NCBI RefSeq assembly: GCF_004005565.1
Contig: NZ_SADD01000002.1
Span: 372,001-436,000, forward strand
DNA from: Lujinxingia sediminis
GTDB lineage: Bacteria > Myxococcota_A > Bradymonadia > Bradymonadales > Bradymonadaceae
Length of the DNA stretch: 64,000 nt
Direction: 5' to 3'
The translations under genes were made by a program, and so were the position numbers. The notes beneath the pieces are model-generated. The model was given only the letters and a program-made list of their open reading frames with translations. It was not told where the DNA came from and did no database searches. The number at the start of each line of letters is the position of its first letter. Positions within the stretch are counted from its first letter, which is position 1. Shown here piece by piece: positions 35,393-44,297 of the stretch.

Positions 35393-36190
35393 CTACGTCA
35401 CCACCTCAACCGCGTTGAAGCGCACACCCCGGGCCCCCGCCCCGCGCACCATCTCCGACTGTGCGCTCAACAGCTCCCGCGCCAGCCCCTCGTCGCTGGC
35501 CCGCATCCGCACCGCGTACCCGTCATGCTCCTTGAGCAACCTCACCCGCAATGTGCCTCGCCCGGGTACATCCAGCTCCAGAAACATCACCTTTCGCCCC
35601 TGGGCGTCCTCACCAGCCTGGGCGGCCTTGACCATCGCCTCCACGATCTCCCCGAGTTCTGCCGGCCCCTCGCCGACACCTTCACTTCTGGCCTCCCCCA
35701 CATCCCCCACTCCGCGCTCCGGCCGAAATCCCTCCTCCGCCATCGCCGCCGCATCCTCCCCACCCTTCACATCACCCCTCGCGCAGCCTTCCTCGAGCGC
35801 CTCTCTCCTCCCCTTCACCCCCTGGCCGTCCCACTCGTCACCGCGGACCCGACTCCCCTCGGCTCCCCACTCCTTATCGCCCCGCTGCACCGCCCCCTGC
35901 TCCACCGCCCGCTCGTAGTAATCCCCCTCCAGGCGCGCATCCTGCTCACCGGCAAGCCGCCCCCCCTCTTCTGCGGCCAGGGCGTCCTTCAACGGCACAT
36001 CCTGTGATGGCGCATCCTTGAAAAGCGCATCTTTTGAGGGCGCATCCTTTGAGGGCGCATCCTTCAAGAGCGCCGCAAACGCCCCCGGCTCCCCACCCCG
36101 ACCGTCAGCCTTCGCCCCCGGAGGCACCGCCCCCCGGCTCCCCCGCACCTGCGCCCCATCTGGTGTCGACTGCCCGATCTTCAGCCCCAT
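35393..36190 (-). CDS. FliK/SctP-like needle- or hook-length control protein
   Basis: 265 residues. The N-terminal half is disordered, acidic and contains tandem KDAPS/KDALF-type pentapeptides (about residues 43-70). The C-terminal about 65 residues (LELDVPGRGTLRVRLLKEHDGYAVRMRA, read in two parts, ending VRFNAVEVV) resemble the FliK/SctP C-terminal substrate-switch domain. Such proteins measure needle length and switch export. The ATG at 36190 has GGAGGG 7 bases upstream; the frame is open to 36211. It lies about 100 bases upstream of the SctQ-like gene, same strand, probably one operon. Confidence 0.6.
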   Translation of the reverse strand: MGLKIGQSTPDGAQVRGSRGAVPPGAKADGRGGEPGAFAALLKDAPSKDAPSKDALFKDAPSQDVPLKDALAAEEGGRLAGEQDARLEGDYYERAVEQGAVQRGDKEWGAEGSRVRGDEWDGQGVKGRREALEEGCARGDVKGGEDAAAMAEEGFRPERGVGDVGEARSEGVGEGPAELGEIVEAMVKAAQAGEDAQGRKVMFLELDVPGRGTLRVRLLKEHDGYAVRMRASDEGLARELLSAQSEMVRGAGARGVRFNAVEVVT

Positions 36191-36295
36191 CAAACGTCCC
36201 TCCAATAGCAAGGCACACGCATCCCATCCCTGCGCTCACCTCCCTATTATCGAGCACCACGCATCAGTCTTGCGTCAGACCCCCGAATTTTTTGC

Positions 36296-36326
36296 AAAAA
36301 AAAGCGAGGCCCTCTCAGACCTCGCC
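36296..36326 (-). terminator. Terminator downstream of the DUF1015 gene
   Basis: Minus strand: GCGAGG, 10-base loop, CCTCGC, then nine T. A second small hairpin, CCTCCCT-CAA-AGGGAGG, lies between it and the DUF1015 stop at 36346-36362. Confidence 0.85.
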
Positions 36327-36375
36327 CGTAAAACGCCCGGTGCACCTCCCTCAAAGGGAGGCTTCACCACAACGC

Positions 36376-37710
36376 TCAGAGAAGATTGATCACAAGCCCG
36401 CTCAACACCTTCGGATAGAAGAAGGTCGACTTCTGCGGCATCTTCCCGCCCGAGAGACACACCCGGTTGACCTGCTCCACCGGTGTGGCGTTCATAAACA
36501 CCACCATCTGATGGCCTGGCTCATCGAGCGCAGCCCGCGCCTCCGCCCAACCCTTGACATAGGAGAGGTTCGACTTGGCCTCCTGCGCGGCCCGATCGAT
36601 GCCCAGCATCCGATCGAAAAGCGCCTCATGAAGCACCGCCACATCGAGCCTGCGCACCTCCTCGGGCGTCTCCTCATCGAACACCGGCGCATCCACCCCG
36701 CCCACATACTGCACCAGCAAAAGCGCCTTATCGGCCTCCATCGCCACCACAAAGCTCGGATACTCCCGGCCGGCCGCCTCCAACTGCTCCCGCAACCCAT
36801 CGAGATCGTCCAGGAGCTCCCATCCCAGCTCCTCCACCCGGTAGAGCCCGGCGTTCTCGAGTTGCGCGCGCAGCTTTGCGCCCTCAAAGCCCTCGACCGA
36901 ATGCACCACCCGGTGGGTCGGAAACACCTGCAACCCCGGATCGTGCATATTGACCAGAAATCCCATCACAAACTCATAGGGCGCATCCGCATCGCCCTCC
37001 TCGGCCACCTCGCGGCGAAAATCCCGATACGCCAGCGCCGTCTCGTAGCGATGATGCCCATCGGCGATCAACAGTGGCCGCTCTTTAAGCCCTGCGGCCA
37101 CCGCCTGTTGCACCTTCGCATCGCGCACCGCCCAGAGCTGATGGCGGATCCCATCCTCGGTGCGTATATCCAGCGCGGGCTCCTGCCCCTCCGTCGCCCC
37201 GTAGAGCGGTCCGTCGACCTCCCCTTGCTCATCATCGTAGAGAAAGAAGATCTGGCTGAGGTTGGCATCGGTGGCCTTCATCAACTCCAGTCGGTCGACT
37301 TTGGGCCCTTTGAGCGTGCGCTCATGCGGCAGCACCACCCGCTCTTCGTACTCTGCCAGACGCACCAACGCCATAAACCCCTGACGTCGATAGACCGTAC
37401 CGGCCTCGTCCTCAAACTCCTGCACATGCACATAGATCGCCGGCTCCGGCTCCAGGATCATCACCCCCTGTGCGAGCCAGTCGAACATGTAGCGCCGGGC
37501 GCGCGTGTAGCGGTTATTCTCCCCATCATCCGAGGCCTGACGGCGGTTCAGATCCAGACGCACTACATTCTGCGGATGTCGCCGATACAGCTCCCCCAGC
37601 ATCGTCTCGTCGATCACATCATAGGGCGGTGCCACAACCCGGGAAGCCTCATCCTCACCCATCGACTCCCAGTCGTACCGCACACCTCGAAACGCCTTTA
37701 CTTCCACCAT
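36376..37710 (-). CDS. DUF1015 family protein
   Basis: 444 residues. Recognised by the N-terminal FRGVRYDWE... VVAPPYDVIDE, VRLDLNRR, and especially LLIADGHHRYETALAYRD, the family signature. DUF1015 proteins are soluble and widespread; their biochemical role is not established. The C-terminus (GGKMPQKSTFFYPKVLSGLV) is also typical. AAGGA lies upstream of the ATG. It ends at a good terminator, and a repeat array separates it from the RCC1 lipoprotein gene. Confidence 0.9.
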   Translation of the reverse strand: MVEVKAFRGVRYDWESMGEDEASRVVAPPYDVIDETMLGELYRRHPQNVVRLDLNRRQASDDGENNRYTRARRYMFDWLAQGVMILEPEPAIYVHVQEFEDEAGTVYRRQGFMALVRLAEYEERVVLPHERTLKGPKVDRLELMKATDANLSQIFFLYDDEQGEVDGPLYGATEGQEPALDIRTEDGIRHQLWAVRDAKVQQAVAAGLKERPLLIADGHHRYETALAYRDFRREVAEEGDADAPYEFVMGFLVNMHDPGLQVFPTHRVVHSVEGFEGAKLRAQLENAGLYRVEELGWELLDDLDGLREQLEAAGREYPSFVVAMEADKALLLVQYVGGVDAPVFDEETPEEVRRLDVAVLHEALFDRMLGIDRAAQEAKSNLSYVKGWAEARAALDEPGHQMVVFMNATPVEQVNRVCLSGGKMPQKSTFFYPKVLSGLVINLL

Positions 37711-37891
37711 CGCCTGTCCTTCCTCGTCTCAAGTCTTCCGCTCAGTCAGCGTGCACCACCGCGACCGCCTCTTCGCATCCCCCGCCACTAACACACCCCC
37801 TCCCACCCCGTCGACACTCGCCAGCCCAACACGCGGCCCGCTGCAGACCTTCCCCCGAGTGCCAGGCCTTCAAACATACCGAATATGGTCG

Positions 37892-38070
37892 GGTGCCAGG
37901 CGTTCGTGCGCGCCTGGGAGGATCGGGTGCCAGGCCATCGATCATGCGCGATCGGGTGCCAGGCCATCGATCATGTGCGATCGGGTGCCAGGCCATCGAT
38001 CATGCGCGATCGGGTGCCAGGCCATCGATCATGTGCGATCGGGTGCCAGGCCATCGATCATGTGCGATCG
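37892..38070. repeat. Array with 29-bp period on the GGGTGCCAGGC core
   Basis: Copies of GATCGGGTGCCAGGCCATCG with regular 29-bp spacing (37927, 37956, 37985, 38014, 38043) plus degenerate flanking ones. The core is the reverse complement of GCCTGGCACCC, the same family as the arrays near 39.9, 45.5, 52.2 and 57.7 kb. It lies between the DUF1015 start and the RCC1 gene stop. Confidence 0.85.
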
Positions 38071-38111
38071 GAGGCTTCGTTCGAATGCCTGGCACCCGAT
38101 CCCTCCTCATC

Positions 38112-38140
38112 AAAAAACCGGCCCTCACAGGCCGGTTTTT
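38112..38140 (-). terminator. Bidirectional terminator near the RCC1 gene end
   Basis: AAAACCGGCC, loop CTCACA, GGCCGGTTTTT. It is symmetric in A/T tails, so usable in both directions; on the minus strand it follows the RCC1 lipoprotein gene by 26 bases. Confidence 0.85.
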
Positions 38141-38166
38141 CGTCCATCCTCTTCTTAATCTACCCT

Positions 38167-39696
38167 TTAAAAAGGCCAGATAATCTCCGCGGCCTCGAAG
38201 AGCGGCTCCTCCCCGACCTCGCCACGGCCCAATTCCCCGTCGCTGTTATCACCCCAGCATAACAGGCCCTTATCCGAGGCACGCACCCCGCACGTATGCA
38301 GCTCTCCGGCGCTCACGCTCGCCCAGACCTCCTCGCCAGCCTGAGCCGGGAAAGGAAACTCGGTGGTCACCGGATCAAAGCCCAGCTGCCCGCGCAGATT
38401 CTGCCCCCAGCAATGCATGGTGCCATCAGCAGCCAGCCCACAGCTATGCACATCGCCGCTGGTCACCGACATCAACTCCACCGACCCCACCGACCGAGGC
38501 TTCGGCGCATTCTCCCGGCGCGTCTCCGCAGTTCCCAGCTGATACGAACCCCCTTCGCCCCAGCAATACACATCATCCGGCGAATCCCCGAGATCCAACA
38601 CCCCGCAGGTATGCACGTCGCCCGCCGAAAGTGCTACAAAACTCAGCTCTCCCTCATACACCCGCGGCTCCAACACATCCTCCCCGTTCGTCCCCACAAC
38701 GCCGGCATCCGCGCGTCCCCAACAATAGAGCACACCGGCGTCGGTTAGCGCGCACGTAAACCCGGTACCGGCGCTCACCGCCGACCAGGCGCCCACGCCA
38801 TCAGCCTCCACCAACACAGGCTCGGCAGCCTCACTGACGTCGCCCCCCAGCCCCGTGGCTCCTTCACTGGAATCCCCCCAGCAATAGAGCGCACCACCGG
38901 CGCGAATCCCGCAGCTATGCGTCCCGCCAGCGCTCACGCTCTCCCAATCACTCTCCGCGCCCACCTGCGCCGGCGAGTCGGCAGACGTTTCGCCGATCCC
39001 CAGCGCCCCCTCCACGGAAGTGCCCCAACAATAAAGCTCGCCCGCATCAGAAATCGCACAGGTATGCCGGGCCCCGGCATCCACCGCAGACCACATCCCA
39101 TTCACGTGGCGAGCCTCCGCCGAAGACGTCATCGCCCCATCCCCGAGCTGTCCCTCATCGCCCCGCCCGAAGCATACCAGGTGCCCGTCGAGCAAGATCG
39201 CGCAGGTATGACCTTCTCCCCCGCTCACCGCAGACCACTCCGGCGGATGCACCTCAAAGCTACGCGAGGCCGCAACCTCCCCATCGACCACCGCGTCGAG
39301 CTGATACGTCCCGTACTCCAGCCCCTCCAGATCAAAGGCAACCCCGTCCTCACACGCCACAGCCTCAGCCTCTCCCCCATCCAGGCTCAACTCACACGCC
39401 ACCTCGCAGCTCTCCTCACAGCTGACCACCACCCCGCTCACGCTGCGGAAATACGTACGCCCCTCAGGAGTCCCACTGACGTCCACGCCCCCATCACTGC
39501 CACCACCATCGCCGCCGTCTTCCTCTACATCCGCATCCTCGCCACCATCCTCGCCCCCCACATCTCCGGCATCATCGTCACCCCCCACATCTTCCACCCC
39601 AACATCCTCTACTGGGTCCTCCTCCGGCTCCCCGCATCCCCACGCCGCACACAACCCCACCGAAAGCCCCAACGCCACCAACAGTTCACGCTTCAT
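38167..39696 (-). CDS. RCC1-repeat lipoprotein
   Basis: About 509 residues. Signal peptide and lipobox (CAAWGC), then an Asp/Gly/Val linker of about 50 residues, a small beta domain, and seven RCC1/BLIP-II-type repeats, each with SAGxxHTCGxxxxGxxYCWG (for example GARHTCAISDAGELYCWG). Seven blades suggest a beta-propeller exposed outside the cell; the paired Cys in each blade probably form disulfides. The ATG at 39696 has GGAGGAGA upstream. The partner or role is unknown. Confidence 0.85.
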   Translation of the reverse strand: MKRELLVALGLSVGLCAAWGCGEPEEDPVEDVGVEDVGGDDDAGDVGGEDGGEDADVEEDGGDGGGSDGGVDVSGTPEGRTYFRSVSGVVVSCEESCEVACELSLDGGEAEAVACEDGVAFDLEGLEYGTYQLDAVVDGEVAASRSFEVHPPEWSAVSGGEGHTCAILLDGHLVCFGRGDEGQLGDGAMTSSAEARHVNGMWSAVDAGARHTCAISDAGELYCWGTSVEGALGIGETSADSPAQVGAESDWESVSAGGTHSCGIRAGGALYCWGDSSEGATGLGGDVSEAAEPVLVEADGVGAWSAVSAGTGFTCALTDAGVLYCWGRADAGVVGTNGEDVLEPRVYEGELSFVALSAGDVHTCGVLDLGDSPDDVYCWGEGGSYQLGTAETRRENAPKPRSVGSVELMSVTSGDVHSCGLAADGTMHCWGQNLRGQLGFDPVTTEFPFPAQAGEEVWASVSAGELHTCGVRASDKGLLCWGDNSDGELGRGEVGEEPLFEAAEIIWPF

Positions 39697-39799
39697 CTCG
39701 TCTCCTCCGACTCGAAATATCGATTCAGCACACACGCTAAAAAGGTCGCCAACCTTATCCCCAACCCGCTCTCCTCACACAAGTTTTGATTCGTAACAC

Positions 39800-40145
39800 C
39801 CCGGTCGAAGGGCTGGCACCCGATCCTTTCAATGATGTACGGGTGCCTGGCACCCGTTCCTTTCAATGATGTACGGGCGACTGGCACCCGATCCTTTCAA
39901 TGATGTACGGGCGACTGGCACCCGATCCTTTCAATGATGTACGGGTGCCTGGCACCCGTTCCTTTCCGTGATGTAAGGGCGCCTGGCACCCGTTCCTTTC
40001 CATGATGTAAGGGCGCCTGGCACCCGTTCCTTTCCATGATGTACGTGCGACTGGCACCCAGAACGAATCAGCGCGTTCGATGCCCTGGCACACGATCTTC
40101 TGGAACGAATCAGCGCGTTCGATGCCCTGGCACACGATCGTCTCG
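39800..40145. repeat. Array with 34-bp period on the CTGGCACCCG core
   Basis: Eight copies spaced exactly 34 bp (TGGCACCC at 39814, 39848, 39882, 39916, 39950, 39984, 40018 and 40052). The unit is CTGGCACCCGATCC plus TTTCAATGATGTACGGG and minor variants. Two further units carry a different spacer (ACGAATCAGCGCGTTCGATG). It lies in the divergent region between the RCC1 and rhomboid genes. Confidence 0.85.
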
Positions 40146-40206
40146 ATGATGCTCGGACGCCTGCCCCCCCTCAACGTCCGCGCCCCCTCAACCAGAGACC
40201 TAAACG

Positions 40207-40340
40207 ATCATCTCCTCTTCAGGGCAGAGCCCGGCATCGGGCAAGGACGAAGCGACTGCAACGCTACCGCAGATCCGCAGCGACGCCGCCGGCTTCGTCC
40301 CGCGGTGGTGATGCACTTCGTTCTGCGGAGGTGATGCGCT
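40207..40340 (+). repeat. Dispersed copy related to the palindrome at 13.9-14.2 kb
   Basis: GCCCG-GCAT-CGGGC (40229-40242) followed by a hairpin with GGACGAAGC (40245-40253) paired to GCTTCGTCC (40292-40300). The inner segment CGCTACCGCAGATCCGCAGCGACG matches the copies upstream of rho in two halves (around CGCTAC and GCAGCGACG). Orientation is the same; it ends about 75 bases before the rhomboid start. Confidence 0.65.
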
Positions 40341-40414
40341 ATATGGTCAACCTCCTCTTTCGTGGTCACCTTCTCCACATCAGCGACTGCGACGCACTCA
40401 CTCCTGAGGCAACC

Positions 40415-41122
40415 ATGGCCCAACACCTCCAGTTCTACTGGCCCCCCTTCACCCGCAACATCAAGATCACTCTGGTGGGCCTCTTCACCCTCTGGTTCGC
40501 CTCGGTCATGATCGCCCCGCTGGGGGCCTTCGTCGACGACTACATGCTGCTCTCCCGCAGCGCGGTCATCGACCAGGGCCAGATCTGGACGCTCCTTACG
40601 TATGCGTTCTGGCACGCCGACTTCACCCATCTGCTCTTTAATGGCTTTGTCCTCTGGATGTTCGGCGCCGAGCTTGACCAGCGCTGGTCGGCCGCACGCT
40701 GGTGGCGCTTCACGCTCCTCTGCGCGTTGGGCGGCGGGCTGACCATCCTCGCAAGCCAGCTTATTTTATCCACCAACTTCCCCACGCTCGGCTTCTCCGC
40801 TGCAGTGATGGGGGTGGTCGCCGCCTTCGCCTGGCGACACTGGAACGACCGTCTCAACCTCCTCTTTTTGCCCGTCACCGGAAAAACGATGCTGCTGGTC
40901 TTCATCGGCCTCGACATCCTCTTTGTCGTCGCCGGCCGCGAGGCCATCTCCATCGCCGGACACCTCGGTGGCATGGCCACAGGACTTCTCATCGCGAGCG
41001 ACTACTGGCGCCCCTCACGCATCAAACGGGCCTTTATTCGCCGCCGCCAGCGCCGAAACTTAAAACTTCTGCGCGCTAAAGATGCCGACAAAACCCCCTC
41101 CGATCGCTCCCGCTTCAACTAG
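40415..41122 (+). CDS. Rhomboid-family intramembrane serine protease
   Basis: 235 residues, six hydrophobic segments. Rhomboid signatures: WTLLTYAFWHADFTHLLFNGFVLW (HxxxN-type loop and helix 2, read in two parts), the catalytic Ser in LGFSAAVMGVVAAF (GxSx), and the catalytic His in SIAGHLGGMATG. It cleaves within the membrane; the substrate is unknown. GAGG lies 6 bases upstream of the ATG at 40415; an open frame reaches 40331 but carries repeat-derived sequence. The C-terminus is basic and cytoplasmic. Confidence 0.88.
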   Translation: MAQHLQFYWPPFTRNIKITLVGLFTLWFASVMIAPLGAFVDDYMLLSRSAVIDQGQIWTLLTYAFWHADFTHLLFNGFVLWMFGAELDQRWSAARWWRFTLLCALGGGLTILASQLILSTNFPTLGFSAAVMGVVAAFAWRHWNDRLNLLFLPVTGKTMLLVFIGLDILFVVAGREAISIAGHLGGMATGLLIASDYWRPSRIKRAFIRRRQRRNLKLLRAKDADKTPSDRSRFN

Positions 41123-41308
41123 CTCTTCGCTCCGCTACAACCTTTGACGCCCCTGCGGGAATCTTTGTTCCCGCTCACCCCTTCTCCCCTCTAACCCGGG
41201 CCCCTCCCTCACTCGACAAAGCCCGACACTATCAGTAAAACCCTGCAACTTCGCGAAGCGCCCGCGCGCGCGCCAGCGCCGGCCCGCATCTAAAAAAAGG
41301 ATGGCATT

Positions 41309-42541
41309 ATGAAAATCACCCGTGACTTTATCCACCGCATGCCCAAGACCGACCTGCACGTCCACCTCGACGGCAGCATGCGCCTCTCCACCATCCTTGA
41401 GCTGGCCGAAAAAGAAGGCATCGCGCTCCCCGGCAACCCCCAGACCGACGATGAGCTCGCGCGCGCCATCAACATCGGCGCCATCTGCGAAGATCTCACC
41501 GACTACCTCAAAGCCTTCGACGTCACCTTGAGCGTCATGCAGACCGAGGAGTCCCTCTACCGCGCGGCCTTTGAATTGGGCGAAGACGCCGCACGCGAGA
41601 ACGTCAAGTACATGGAGGTGCGCTACTCTCCGCTCCTTCACACCCGCAACGGGCTCTCCTACCCGGTCATCGTCGAAGCGGTCGCCGAAGGCCTGCGCGA
41701 AGCCAAGCGACGCTACGGCCTGATGAGCGGCCAGATCATCTGCGGCATCCGCCACATGACCCCCGAGAGCTCCCTGCGCATGGCCGAGCTCTGCGTCGCC
41801 TTCAAAAATCGCGGCGTCGTCGGCTTCGACCTCGCCGGCGCCGAGGCCGACAACCCCGCCAAAGATTACCGCGAAGCGTTCTATCTGATCCGCAACAACA
41901 ACGTGAATCTCACCATTCACGCCGGCGAAGCCTACGGCCCCGAGTCCATCCACCAGGCCATTCACCTGGGCGGTGCCCACCGCATCGGCCACGGCACGCG
42001 CCTGCGCGAGGACGGCGACCTGCTCAACTTCCTCAACGATCACCGCATCCCCCTGGAAGTCTGCCTGACCAGCAACGTGCAGACCCGCGCCGCCAAGAGC
42101 TTCGAGTCTCACCCGCTGCCCTTCTACATGAGCTACGGTCTGCGCTGCACCATCAACACCGACAACCGCCTCATCACCGACACCACCATGACCGACGAGT
42201 ACTGGCGCGCTGTCCAGCACTACGATCTCAACATCGGTGACCTGCGCAAGCTGATGATCGACGGCTTTAAGTCGGCCTTTATGCCCTACCGCAAAAAGCG
42301 CACCGTCACCGCCCAGGCCTGCGCCGAGTTCGACGCCCTGGTCCGCGACTTCGAAACTTCGTCTGGCGAAAAGGCCACCACCGACCCCCGCGTCGCCCAG
42401 GAGATCGCCTTCCAGAAAGCCAGCGCCGACGCTCGCACCCCCTTGATTTACCATATTCAGCCCGAAGATCGCCGCCCCGAGTCCAGCGACGCCGATGCCG
42501 ACGTCGACTCCGACCACGAGCAACCTTCACCGGCCGAATAA
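41309..42541 (+). CDS. add: Adenosine deaminase
   Basis: 410 residues, slightly longer than typical because of an acidic C-terminal tail. It hydrolyses adenosine/deoxyadenosine to inosine. Zinc ligands and catalytic residues are visible: TDLHVHLDGS, HAGEAYGP, HRIGHGTRL, and NTDNRLITD near residue 289. The NTDNRL form (Asp then Asn) resembles actinobacterial-type enzymes. AAGGA lies upstream of the ATG. The upstream 186 bases contain a small GCGGGAA/TTCCCGC hairpin (41155-41174) without a T-run. glmU follows 92 bases downstream. Confidence 0.92.
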   Translation: MKITRDFIHRMPKTDLHVHLDGSMRLSTILELAEKEGIALPGNPQTDDELARAINIGAICEDLTDYLKAFDVTLSVMQTEESLYRAAFELGEDAARENVKYMEVRYSPLLHTRNGLSYPVIVEAVAEGLREAKRRYGLMSGQIICGIRHMTPESSLRMAELCVAFKNRGVVGFDLAGAEADNPAKDYREAFYLIRNNNVNLTIHAGEAYGPESIHQAIHLGGAHRIGHGTRLREDGDLLNFLNDHRIPLEVCLTSNVQTRAAKSFESHPLPFYMSYGLRCTINTDNRLITDTTMTDEYWRAVQHYDLNIGDLRKLMIDGFKSAFMPYRKKRTVTAQACAEFDALVRDFETSSGEKATTDPRVAQEIAFQKASADARTPLIYHIQPEDRRPESSDADADVDSDHEQPSPAE

Positions 42542-42633
42542 CCGAGTTCTATCAAACACATAGCTTCACACCATAACCCCACCGTCGGGCAGCGGCCGTC
42601 GAAGAGCCCGGCGCTTTTCCCTCCGGGAGAGCC

Positions 42634-44034
42634 ATGAACCCTTCGACCCCTTTTCAGTCGCTGATCCTCGCCGCCGGTATGGGCACCCGCATGCGCTCGG
42701 ACACCATCAAGGTGCTCCACCCCCTGCTCGGAACCCCGCTCATCGGACACGTGACCCGCGCCGCGCTTGATGCCGGCGCGGCGCGCGTCGTCCCGATCCT
42801 CGGCCATCAGCGCGAACAGGTCGAAGCCTGGCTTCGCACCCAGAGCTACGCCGAGGCCATCCACCCGGCCTTCCAGGACGAGCAGCTTGGTACGGCCCAC
42901 GCCGTCGCCTGTGGCCTGTCCGCACTCGCCCCCGACATCGCCTACACCCTCATCCTCTCCGGCGACGTCCCCAACCTCGACGCCGAGACGCTCATCGCGA
43001 TGGTCAACGACGCGGCCGGTGCCGGCTGCGATCTGGCCGTGATGACCGCCATCCTCGACGATCCCGCCTCCTACGGCCGCATCATCCGCTCGGAGCAGGG
43101 TCACCTCAACGCCATCGTCGAGTTCAAAGACGCCACCGAAGATCAGCGCGCCATCACCGAGATCAACGCCGGCATCTACCTGGCCCGCACCGCATTCTTG
43201 CTCGACGCCATCCCCACCATCATGGACGCCGGCACCGACAACGCCCAGAACGAGTACTACCTCACCGATCTGGTCGCCCTGGCCGCCAAAAACGAGCGCG
43301 CCATCGCCTGGCCGGTCGCCACCCCGGAGCTTGTGCAGGGCGTCAACGACCGCCTCGATCTGGCCCGCGCCACAGACTTTGTACGCCGCCGCACGCTTGA
43401 GCGCTGGATGCGTGCCGGTGTCACCCTCATCGACCCGGCCCGCACCACCATCGAGCCCACCGCCACGCTGGAGCCCGACGTCACCCTGGAGCCCGACGTC
43501 ACCATCCGCGGCAGCTCCCACATCGCCCGCGGCGCCCACATCGAGCAGGGCTGCCGCATTACCAACAGCCACGTCGGCCCCGGCGCGCGCCTCCTGGCCT
43601 ACTCCTACCTGACCGACGCCCGCGTCGAGCAAAATGCCTCCATCGGCCCCTTCGCCCACCTGCGCCCCGGCGCTGACATCGGCCAGGATTGCAAAGTCGG
43701 TAACTTCGTCGAGATCAAAAAGACCCGTCTCGACCAGGGTGCCAAAGCAAGTCACCTCACCTACCTCGGCGATGCCCACGTCGGCCGGAACGCCAACGTC
43801 GGTGCGGGCACCATCACCTGCAATTACGACGGCCAGAACAAGCACCGTACCACCATCGGAGAGGGGGCCTTCATCGGCTCCAACACTGCGCTCGTCGCCC
43901 CCATCTCCATCGGCCAGGGCGCCTATGTCGGTGCAGGCTCCACCCTGACCGACGACGTGCCCGCACGTGCGCTGGGCATCGCCCGCGGACGCCAGAGAAA
44001 CATCGAAGACTGGGCCGATCCCACCCCCGAATGA
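42634..44034 (+). CDS. glmU: Bifunctional GlcNAc-1-P uridylyltransferase / GlcN-1-P acetyltransferase
   Basis: 466 residues, normal length. It makes UDP-GlcNAc for cell wall and LPS. The N-terminal uridylyltransferase carries LILAAGMGTRMRSDTIKVLHP and GDVPNLDAETL. The C-terminal acetyltransferase is a left-handed beta-helix of hexapeptide repeats from about 265, with the hallmark NYDGQNKHRTTIGEGAFIGS and GAYVGAGSTLTDDVP. GGGAGA is the ribosome-binding site. No glmS follows here. Confidence 0.96.
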   Translation: MNPSTPFQSLILAAGMGTRMRSDTIKVLHPLLGTPLIGHVTRAALDAGAARVVPILGHQREQVEAWLRTQSYAEAIHPAFQDEQLGTAHAVACGLSALAPDIAYTLILSGDVPNLDAETLIAMVNDAAGAGCDLAVMTAILDDPASYGRIIRSEQGHLNAIVEFKDATEDQRAITEINAGIYLARTAFLLDAIPTIMDAGTDNAQNEYYLTDLVALAAKNERAIAWPVATPELVQGVNDRLDLARATDFVRRRTLERWMRAGVTLIDPARTTIEPTATLEPDVTLEPDVTIRGSSHIARGAHIEQGCRITNSHVGPGARLLAYSYLTDARVEQNASIGPFAHLRPGADIGQDCKVGNFVEIKKTRLDQGAKASHLTYLGDAHVGRNANVGAGTITCNYDGQNKHRTTIGEGAFIGSNTALVAPISIGQGAYVGAGSTLTDDVPARALGIARGRQRNIEDWADPTPE

Positions 44035-44211
44035 TCGCCCTCTGCGATCACCGCGGGAACATCTCGCGCGCCCACCCCGGTTCATCTCCTCGGGTGGTCC
44101 CTATGGCCTCAGCGCTGGCATTCGCACTGGAACTGGCGGCATCCCGGCTTAGCTTCTATCGTGGCACAGCACCTCTGCCATCGGCCCCCGAAAGAGAAAT
44201 GCGCCAGGAGT

Positions 44212-44240
44212 TTGAGTTAACTCGGCCATTCCTCTATCTT
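44212..44240 (+). promoter_or_regulatory. Candidate sigma-70 promoter
   Basis: TTGAGT (44212-44217) and TATCTT (44235-44240) with a 17-base spacer, 58 bases upstream of the next gene. No gene is seen between glmU and this promoter. Confidence 0.5.
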
Positions 44241-44297
44241 TTTTAGGTCGCTTCGCCGGCGAGTTATCGACCCTGTTAGCGTTAAGGAGATTTGACT

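Noticed and set aside
33879-36190. Flagellar genes (fliN, fliK)
   Set aside because: The SpoA protein is too long and has two SpoA-type segments, as in SctQ, and no other flagellar gene is near. A flagellar origin cannot be fully excluded from this window.
39800-40145. CRISPR array
   Set aside because: The regular 34-bp units have no unique spacers; the sequence between cores is the same in each copy. The same holds for the arrays at 37.9, 45.4, 52.0 and 57.5 kb, and no cas gene is present.
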